A stretch of DNA of 5,234 nucleotides. Source: Oscillospiraceae bacterium (GTDB lineage Bacteria > Bacillota > Clostridia > Oscillospirales > Acutalibacteraceae). The notes below the pieces were generated by a model that saw only the letters and a list, made by a program, of their open reading frames with translations, was not told the origin of the DNA and made no database searches. Location of the stretch: positions 1 through 5,234 of the forward strand of contig WREG01000152.1 in the NCBI GenBank assembly GCA_009779455.1. The letters are read 5' to 3'. Position numbers and translations under genes: made by a program. Shown in pieces: positions 1 through 4,458 of the stretch; within the stretch, counting starts at the first letter, position 1; each line of letters starts with the position of its first letter.

Positions 1-1181
1 AAGCCAAATTGTTTTTCGTATTTTTCGATGGTGCCCCTGTTCCATTTTATGTAGAACGGGAAAAGCCGCAGGGTTTCCGTCCCCGTTACAGGCACGCCTT
101 CTTCGGTGCAATTGAAATATTTCATGAAAGCGTAGTTGAAAAGAGGCTCGCCCGCCACGCCTATGCCGTGATGAATCGGGTCGCCGTTCCAGAAATTCTG
201 CACGGCGTTTACCATCATGTCCGCCATGCCGCCCGATATGCCCAGATCGGCGCTCCTGAACCTGTTTTCCATGAACTCATACGGGGTCATGCCATTCGGG
301 AGGGTGATGTCCTCCTTACTGTAGCCGTTCGCCAGCACCCGCAGGCCCTGAAGGTAAGTATTGTATAAATCCGGGTCGGTTTCAAGCTCGAGAAGCGGCA
401 GAAGCTCCATGATATGCATGACGTTGTCGCTGTGGTTGGCAAACGGGGGCGGCACGGGTATCCATGCGGTCACGGTATAGCCCGCCAATTGTTTGTCAAC
501 GGCGATTTCGCGGTACAGGTCGCCGTATTTCTTATCCCCGGTGACAAATTCGGCTATTTTAAGGTGCTGCAAAAGCAAAAGCCCGTGGAGATGCTCCTCC
601 GCGATAAGATGCTCGACTTGATAATTGCCCCATCTTGTCATCTCCCCCGTAATATCGACAATACGGAAATCATTTTCGATTACAGCGTCAATCAATTCGG
701 AAACATTGTGGGCTATCGCCTTCTTTTCTTTTTCGTCAGCGGCGAGCTTATAGGCGTAATAGAAGCCAAAAAACACGCCGTCCATCTGATCTGTGGACAC
801 GTCGCCGTTCCAGCGGACGCCCATTTCCTCATTGACCGTCCATTTGTCGCCGTCGCTGAAATTTGGGTTGTCAAGCGGCCACCAGGCACGGGCCAGCAGC
901 CCTTTCTTGCCGGATACGCGGCAGAGCATATCAAGGCCGCCCAGCAGCTTTGAAACGGTCTTTTTGTCCTCCGGGTCTTTGGTCACGGCGTATTTGAAAG
1001 AGAACACTGCGGCCATCATCCCCGTCATATAGGCGTCGTCGGGCATATTGTAGCTGATAAAAGGCGCTTCCGGGGTAGGGTTTTTCAGCTTGCACAACAC
1101 CTGTCCGTCCAGCATGAAGCGGGTCATCATATCGTACTCGAAAATCTCGGCTTTTTTGCGCATGGTTAGTGGTTGAGACAT
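1..1181 (-). CDS. Six-hairpin glycosidase-like protein, 5' part (runs off left edge)
   Basis: Open frame of 393 codons with no stop before the left edge, so the C-terminus is missing. The start is ATG at 1179-1181, preceded by AAGGA (1193-1197) about 11 bases upstream; a second Met at residue 7 is a less likely alternative. There is no signal peptide or membrane segment, so the protein is probably cytoplasmic. The sequence is rich in helices and aromatic residues. Notable segments are NMPDDAYMTG (residues 45-54), a Trp-rich stretch near 100-114, and RWNGDVSTDQMDGVFFGF (123-140). Asp/Gln-containing inter-helix motifs of this kind occur in uncharacterised (alpha/alpha)6-toroid proteins related to glycoside hydrolases. 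That resemblance is from memory of the fold family; the substrate is unknown and no catalytic pair can be assigned. It lies on the same strand as, and 36 bp after, the interrupted DUF6398 gene. I saw no convincing promoter of its own. It could be a hydrolase, epimerase or lyase of this fold. The coding call is firm and the fold call moderate. Confidence 0.75.
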   Translation of the reverse strand, partial: MSQPLTMRKKAEIFEYDMMTRFMLDGQVLCKLKNPTPEAPFISYNMPDDAYMTGMMAAVFSFKYAVTKDPEDKKTVSKLLGGLDMLCRVSGKKGLLARAWWPLDNPNFSDGDKWTVNEEMGVRWNGDVSTDQMDGVFFGFYYAYKLAADEKEKKAIAHNVSELIDAVIENDFRIVDITGEMTRWGNYQVEHLIAEEHLHGLLLLQHLKIAEFVTGDKKYGDLYREIAVDKQLAGYTVTAWIPVPPPFANHSDNVMHIMELLPLLELETDPDLYNTYLQGLRVLANGYSKEDITLPNGMTPYEFMENRFRSADLGISGGMADMMVNAVQNFWNGDPIHHGIGVAGEPLFNYAFMKYFNCTEEGVPVTGTETLRLFPFYIKWNRGTIEKYEKQFG

Positions 1182-1217
1182 AATTATTACCGTCCTTAAT
1201 TATATTTAGTTTTAAGT

Positions 1218-1850
1218 TCATTCAGATTCAATATTGTTTATTTCATCGCCAAATGAGATTTGCCCTTCAATCGTGCTTTGTTCCTTTTTTTTCTTTGTAT
1301 GATCCGGTTTTACAATTTTATCCTTATTTTCTTCCCATAGCGGCGCGTCTTTTTCACGGTCGGCGGGGATATAAGGGATCATCCCGGCTTCAAAAAGGTA
1401 TTCCTGTGTTTAGCGTGATTCGTGCCGTGCGTCTAAAATGAACCCGCCGCTTGTTTCAAACATCCATACAAAGGGGTTGTCCCCAAGCAGGCTGGGGAGC
1501 GTCCAGTCCGGGTCAAAGGTTGAAATATTCAGCAGCTTATATATTTCCCCCGCTTTACTTCCGGCAGTGCTTTGGCTTAAGCCAAACTTTTCAGCCAATT
1601 CGCTTGCTTTCATATACGGCGCGGTAGATTTGTCAAACAAAAAGTTAGTGGAGCCGATAGCGTAAACAATGCCGCAGGCCCATGTATTGGGCTTTCCTTT
1701 AATAAGGGGCGAAGGGCGCTTCCGGCACAGTTTTTCCAGCAAGCGCAAAGATACGGCGGCATATTCCCCGTTTAAGTATTTTTCGCAGAATTTAGTGATA
1801 ATAGGCTCGATAATATCATATTTTTCCTGCATTGATTTCAGTACGTCCAT
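1218..1850 (-). pseudogene. DUF6398-type helix-turn-helix protein with an in-frame stop
   Basis: The first section encodes 146 residues from ATG 1848-1850 to a TAA at 1410-1412. The same frame then continues for 63 sense codons to TGA at 1218-1220. An N-terminal helical region contains KRPSPLIKGKPNTWACGIVY (residues 44-63). It is followed by NFLFD and a helix-turn-helix (about 80-107: MKASELAEKFGLSQSTAGSK and on), then DPDWTLPSLLGDNPFVWM (113-130). These are hallmarks of the DUF6398 family, whose function is unknown. The segment after the stop (TQEYLFEAGMIPYIPADRE and on) resembles the usual family ending, so the TAA seems to sit where a Glu codon is expected; GAA to TAA would be one base change. 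TAA ends the kinase and aldolase genes here, so recoding of TAA is unlikely. An upstream GTG at 1857-1859 is possible, but it lies inside the Shine-Dalgarno sequence of the ATG. Either a nonsense pseudogene, a functional shortened protein, or a sequencing error. Confidence 0.72.
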
Positions 1851-1855
1851 TCCGG

Positions 1856-1861
1856 TCACCT
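1856..1861 (-). promoter_or_regulatory. Shine-Dalgarno of the DUF6398 gene
   Basis: AGGTGA on the minus strand, with 5 bases before the ATG at 1848-1850. It decides the start: the GTG at 1857-1859, which would add three residues, overlaps this site and has only AT-rich sequence upstream. The site begins 17 bases after the 3' end of the tRNA. Confidence 0.7.
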
Positions 1862-1878
1862 ATATAATTATATGTTAA

Positions 1879-1958
1879 TGCGGACGGCGGGACTCGAACC
1901 CGCAAGCCGAGGCACCGGCTCCTAAGACCGGCGTGTTTGCCAGTTTCACCACGTCCGC
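1879..1958 (-). tRNA. tRNA-Leu (anticodon UAG)
   Basis: Class II cloverleaf read on the minus strand. The acceptor stem is GCGGACG (1952-1958) paired with CGTCCGC (1880-1886), with discriminator A at 1879. The D-arm carries the usual GTGAAACTGGCAAACAC. The anticodon stem CCGGT/GCCGG encloses the loop CTTAGGA, giving anticodon TAG, which reads CUA and probably other CUN Leu codons. A short variable arm (GCC-TC-GGC) is followed by the T-arm GCGGG-TTCGAGT-CCCGC. The discriminator A and long-arm class fit leucine. The terminal CCA is not encoded (the genome gives TTA), so it must be added by the CCA-adding nucleotidyltransferase. A strong promoter lies about 60 bp upstream. No terminator follows, and the DUF6398 gene starts 28 bases downstream on the same strand. 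Confidence 0.96.
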
Positions 1959-1962
1959 GCAA

Positions 1963-1978
1963 ATTAGGATATTAGGAT
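1963..1978. repeat. Tandem 8-bp repeat ATTAGGAT x2 in the tRNA leader
   Basis: ATTAGGAT occurs twice head to tail (1963-1970 and 1971-1978), followed by a partial third unit (TTAG). It lies just upstream of the mature tRNA 5' end, within the predicted precursor leader. It is short enough to be a chance slippage product. Confidence 0.5.
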
Positions 1979-2019
1979 TTAGTTTTTTTTATATATTTTT
2001 CAGCAGTTGCCGCTATGAA

Positions 2020-2049
2020 ATTATACATCACGCGCCGCCGTTATGTCAA
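2020..2049 (-). promoter_or_regulatory. Consensus sigma-70/sigma-A promoter for tRNA-Leu
   Basis: On the minus strand, TTGACA (2044-2049) and TATAAT (2020-2025), both perfect hexamers, are separated by 18 bases. Transcription would start near 2012-2014, giving a leader of about 55 bases before the tRNA 5' end at 1958. With no terminator after the tRNA, the same transcript could carry the DUF6398 gene. The strength fits a stable-RNA promoter. Confidence 0.8.
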
Positions 2050-2080
2050 GCGCGATTTTTAAGGCATAAAAACGCTTGAC
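2045..2080. repeat. Inverted repeat spanning both divergent -35 boxes
   Basis: GTCAAGCG (2045-2052) and CGCTTGAC (2073-2080) are perfect 8-bp inverted copies, with inner TTTTT/AAAAA runs (2056-2060 and 2068-2072) that extend the symmetry after a 3-base bulge. Five of the eight bases in each arm are the TTGAC of a -35 box, so part of the symmetry comes simply from two facing promoters. The extra CGC in each arm is not explained by that. Possible operator or supercoiling-sensitive cruciform; not a terminator, since no T-run follows in either direction and no gene ends into it. Confidence 0.5.
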
Positions 2081-2104
2081 TTGATTAAATATTTTTGATA
2101 TATT
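2076..2104 (+). promoter_or_regulatory. Sigma-70/sigma-A promoter of the isomerase-kinase-aldolase operon
   Basis: TTGACT (2076-2081) and TATATT (2099-2104), with a 17-base AT-rich spacer. Transcription would start near 2111, leaving a leader of about 42 bases to the ATG at 2153. It diverges from the tRNA promoter, with 26 bases between the two -35 boxes. Confidence 0.7.
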
Positions 2105-2119
2105 AACTATCGGGAATGA

Positions 2120-2134
2120 TAAATATTATATTTA
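2120..2134. repeat. 15-bp AT-only palindrome in the operon leader
   Basis: TAAATAT-T-ATATTTA, a perfect 7-bp inverted repeat around one base. It sits between the predicted transcription start (about 2111) and the Shine-Dalgarno AAAAGGA (2137-2143). Its position would suit a repressor operator, but AT-rich leaders produce such symmetry by chance, so a regulatory role is only a possibility. Confidence 0.3.
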
Positions 2135-2152
2135 ATAAAAGGATTTTAAAAT

Positions 2153-2659
2153 ATGACGGTAAAAGAGGCTCGCGCACTGGCTCTTGACTATTTTAATTTA
2201 GCCGGAATAACAATAACCCCCGAAGAGGCGGCCCGCATCGAGGTTGCGGGCTTCGGGCTTGACGACCTTGAAAACACGGGGCTGGAAATCCTTACATACG
2301 TGAACACCGAACGCTGCTGCGCCAAAGAGATGGTTTTGTTCCCGAACCAAACCTGCCCGGAGCATCTGCACCCTCCCGTGGACGGGAACCCCGGCAAGGA
2401 GGAGACCTTCCGCTGCCGCTTTGGCAGGGTATACCTTTATGTGGAGGGCGAAACAACCGCGAACCGCAAGCAGAATCCTCCTGACGGGGTATATACCGTA
2501 TTCCATGAAATCATTTTAAATCCGGGGGAGCAATATACCATTTATCCCTGGACAAAGCATTGGTTTAAGGCCGGGGGCGAGGGTGCCGTAATAAGCGAAT
2601 TCAGCACAAAATCAATAGACGAAGCGGACATCTTTACCGATCCACGTATTAGGAGGTGA
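2153..2659 (+). CDS. D-lyxose isomerase (cupin-type sugar isomerase)
   Basis: Encodes 168 residues, the usual length for the short D-lyxose ketol-isomerases such as B. subtilis YdaE (about 167). The family reaction is D-lyxose to D-xylulose, and several members also interconvert D-mannose and D-fructose. It is a metal-dependent cytoplasmic enzyme with a single cupin barrel. Candidate metal ligands are visible: His71 and His73 in CPEHLHPP, Glu84 in GKEETFRCRFG, and His136 in YPWTKHWFKAG. EFSTKSIDEADIFTDPRIRR at the C-terminus is also family-typical. The start ATG 2153-2155 has AAAAGGA (2137-2143) 9 bases upstream. It is the first gene of a three-gene operon under the promoter at 2076-2104, and its last two codons form the kinase ribosome binding site. 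The family assignment is strong; the true aldose substrate cannot be read from the sequence. Confidence 0.9.
   Translation: MTVKEARALALDYFNLAGITITPEEAARIEVAGFGLDDLENTGLEILTYVNTERCCAKEMVLFPNQTCPEHLHPPVDGNPGKEETFRCRFGRVYLYVEGETTANRKQNPPDGVYTVFHEIILNPGEQYTIYPWTKHWFKAGGEGAVISEFSTKSIDEADIFTDPRIRR
2651..2659 (+). promoter_or_regulatory. Shine-Dalgarno of the kinase inside the isomerase 3' end
   Basis: AGGAGGTGA is a full-length match to the 16S rRNA anti-Shine-Dalgarno and lies 6 bases before the kinase ATG at 2666. It is made of the isomerase's last two Arg codons (AGG AGG) and its TGA stop. Ribosomes ending the isomerase therefore sit on the kinase initiation site, which suggests translational coupling and high kinase expression. 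Confidence 0.85.
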
Positions 2660-2665
2660 TTTTAT

Positions 2666-3613
2666 ATGTTCGACATTGCCTGCGTAGGGATCATAGTGGC
2701 GGATGTTATCGCAAAGCCCGTTGACAGCCTGCCGGAAAAGGGCTTGCTGGGGCAGGTGGGTTCGATAAGGCTGCTGAACGGCGGGAACGCCATGACGGCC
2801 GCCGTTAACTGTTCCAAACTGGGGCTGAGTTCCGCTATGCTCGGCAAAATAGGCGGCGACGCTTTCGGGGGCTTTTTAAAAGGCGTACTGTCTGAAAACA
2901 AGGTGAACATCGACGGGCTTGCCGTGGACAAAAACGCACAGACCGCCGCTTCCGTGGCGCTTGTAGGCTCAGACGGCGAGCGGACGTTCCTCCACTGCGT
3001 CGGCGCGGACGGGACGTTTTCAATTGATGATGTAAACTGGGGTATAATCGAAAAATCAAAGCTTGTATTTTTAACAGGCTCTTTTCTTATGGATAAATTT
3101 GACGGGGCGCAGACTGTCGGCTTTTTAAAAAGGTGCAAAGAAACGGGCAAGACTACCGCTTTGGACGTATGCTGGGACAGCAGGGGTCGATGGGGGGAAT
3201 TGCTGAACCACGCGCTGCCATATGTGGATATATTCCTGCCCAGCATTGACGAAGCGCGGAAATTAACGGGCGCGGATGCTTTAGATGAAATATCCGAAAG
3301 GCTTATCGGCGCGGGGGTGAAAACCGCTGTGATAAAGCTCGGCAAAAACGGCTGTTATATCCGCGAAAACAAAAACACGCCGGGATATGCCGTCCGGGCT
3401 TGCCTTGAAGATATAAAACCCGTCGATACCACCGGAGCGGGGGACAGTTTTTGTTCCGGTTTTTTGACGGCTTATATAAAAGGCATGGATTTGCAGGACT
3501 GCGCGAGGTTCGCCAACGCCGCCGGGGCGATATCCGTGACGCGTCAGGGCGCAACCACGGGGATAGAATCATATAACCAAGTATATAATCTAATGAAAGA
3601 GGATTATTTGTAA
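2666..3613 (+). CDS. PfkB-family sugar kinase (ribokinase/fructokinase-like)
   Basis: Encodes 315 residues, normal for the PfkB/ribokinase superfamily. It transfers the ATP gamma-phosphate to a sugar hydroxyl in the cytoplasm. The N-terminal sugar-binding signature is GGNAMTAAVNCSKLG (residues 39-53), followed by GKIGGDAFG (60-68). A nucleotide-side motif PSIDEARKLTG lies mid-protein, and VIKLGKNGCYI precedes the C-terminal PfkB signature DTTGAGDSFCSGF (254-266). In it, Gly257-Ala258-Gly259 form the anion hole and Asp260 is the catalytic base. Nothing catalytic is missing. It is the second gene of the operon: the start ATG has a 9-base perfect Shine-Dalgarno 6 bases upstream, and its TAA stop shares an A with the next start (TAATG). 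Sequence alone does not fix the substrate. The isomerase upstream and aldolase downstream point to a ketose, such as D-xylulose or D-fructose, phosphorylated at C1. Fructokinase, tagatose-6-phosphate kinase or 2-keto-3-deoxysugar kinase are alternatives. Confidence 0.9.
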   Translation: MFDIACVGIIVADVIAKPVDSLPEKGLLGQVGSIRLLNGGNAMTAAVNCSKLGLSSAMLGKIGGDAFGGFLKGVLSENKVNIDGLAVDKNAQTAASVALVGSDGERTFLHCVGADGTFSIDDVNWGIIEKSKLVFLTGSFLMDKFDGAQTVGFLKRCKETGKTTALDVCWDSRGRWGELLNHALPYVDIFLPSIDEARKLTGADALDEISERLIGAGVKTAVIKLGKNGCYIRENKNTPGYAVRACLEDIKPVDTTGAGDSFCSGFLTAYIKGMDLQDCARFANAAGAISVTRQGATTGIESYNQVYNLMKEDYL

Positions 3614-4458
3614 TGCTTGCAAGCTTAAAGGAAATACTGTCCTCGGCTGAAAAAGGCGGGTATGCCGTAGGTTTATTCAATATGCTGAACCTTGAAATGG
3701 CGCGGGGGATAGCCGAAGCGGCGGAAGAAGAGCGCTCGCCGCTTATCTTGGGCGTGGCGGAGGTTCATCTGCCCTATATCCCTTTGGAATACGCCGCGCC
3801 GATAATGCGCCGCATTGCCCGCGAGGCAAGCGTCCCCGTGTGCCTGCACTTTGACCACGGGACGGATTACGCGCTGATATTGAAAGCGCTCAAAAACGGT
3901 TTCAATTCGGTTATGTACGACGGAAGCGCGCTGCCATATGACGAAAATATCGCGAATACCCGCGAAATAGTAAAGATTGCCCACGCCATGGGCGCGGATA
4001 TAGAGGCGGAGCTGGGCCATGTCGGCGGCGGAGAGGACGGCGCGGACAACGGTAACGAAGAAGAATACACAAACCCCTCCCAAGTCGCTGATTTTATTGA
4101 AAAAACCGATATAGACGCCCTGGCTGTGGCGATAGGTACCGCCCACGGAAAATATAAGAAGCCGCCTGTTCTTGACATAAGCCGGCTGGCGGAAATTTAT
4201 AAAATAAGCGCCAAACCACTTGTTCTGCACGGCGGGAGCGGCCTTAGCGAAACGGATTTTAAGAATGTCATTAAAAACGGCATCCGCAAAGTAAATATAT
4301 GTACTGAAATGTGCGTCGCGGCGCATAAAGCTTACGCCGAGGGGCTTTCGCAAAACATAAGCTTTGAAAAATCCGCAGAAGCCGCGAAAAACGCGGTGAA
4401 GCAGGTTGTGTGCGGGAAGATGCGGCTGTTTGAGAGTTCACTAATCCCCGGCCCCTAA
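3613..4458 (+). CDS. Class II ketose-(bis)phosphate aldolase
   Basis: Encodes 281 residues, matching GatY/KbaY-type and short FBP aldolases. It is a zinc-dependent enzyme cleaving a ketose phosphate to DHAP and an aldehyde. The TIM-barrel landmarks are in order: FNMLN (22-26), LHFDHGTD (78-85), with Asp81 as catalytic acid/base and His82 as zinc ligand, SVMYDGSALPYDENI, EAELGHVGG (131-139), GTAHGKYKKPPVLD with His178, LVLHGGSGLS with His206, and KVNICTE (to 232) for phosphate binding. His82, His178 and His206 are the expected zinc ligands. The usual Arg of the ELGRLGG motif is His136 here. The start overlaps the kinase stop by one base (TAATG), with AAAGAGGA (3596-3603) 9 bases upstream. The last 18 bases overlap nadB on the other strand, and no intrinsic terminator is seen. 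Candidate substrates are fructose or tagatose 1,6-bisphosphate, fructose 1-phosphate, or D-xylulose 1-phosphate given the isomerase partner. The family is certain, the substrate open. Confidence 0.9.
   Translation: MLASLKEILSSAEKGGYAVGLFNMLNLEMARGIAEAAEEERSPLILGVAEVHLPYIPLEYAAPIMRRIAREASVPVCLHFDHGTDYALILKALKNGFNSVMYDGSALPYDENIANTREIVKIAHAMGADIEAELGHVGGGEDGADNGNEEEYTNPSQVADFIEKTDIDALAVAIGTAHGKYKKPPVLDISRLAEIYKISAKPLVLHGGSGLSETDFKNVIKNGIRKVNICTEMCVAAHKAYAEGLSQNISFEKSAEAAKNAVKQVVCGKMRLFESSLIPGP

Noticed and set aside
9..953. Plus-strand open frames of 119 and 179 codons in the left part
   Set aside because: Opposite the continuous 393-codon minus-strand gene, which has a Shine-Dalgarno and protein-like composition. 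The plus-strand frames have neither.
1410..1412. Programmed readthrough or stop reassignment at the DUF6398 TAA
   Set aside because: TAA ends the kinase and aldolase genes in this window, the context is not a known readthrough signal, and no downstream RNA structure is evident. A nonsense change or sequencing error is simpler.
1862..1873. TATAAT box and ATATAATTATAT palindrome between tRNA and DUF6398 gene, as a separate promoter
   Set aside because: No -35 at suitable spacing (it would fall in the tRNA T-arm as GAGTCC), and transcription would start inside the Shine-Dalgarno.
1879..1958. tRNA-Leu gene as an integration (att) site of a mobile element
   Set aside because: No second copy of the tRNA 3' end, integrase gene or other mobile signature is in the window.
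2068..2080. Catabolite-repression (cre) site over the sugar-operon -35
   Set aside because: The core AAAACGCTT (2069-2077) matches an ideal cre centre, but the outer TG and CA positions do not. The resemblance is a half match and overlaps promoter consensus.
2662..3345. Long open frame (227 codons) on the minus strand opposite the kinase gene
   Set aside because: Shadow of the plus-strand coding pattern. It has no ribosome site or recognisable motif, and the kinase motifs on the plus strand are unmistakable.
3673..4353. Long open frame (226 codons) on the minus strand opposite the aldolase gene
   Set aside because: Antisense of a clear class II aldolase. Its composition is that of a frame shadow and it has no plausible start signal.
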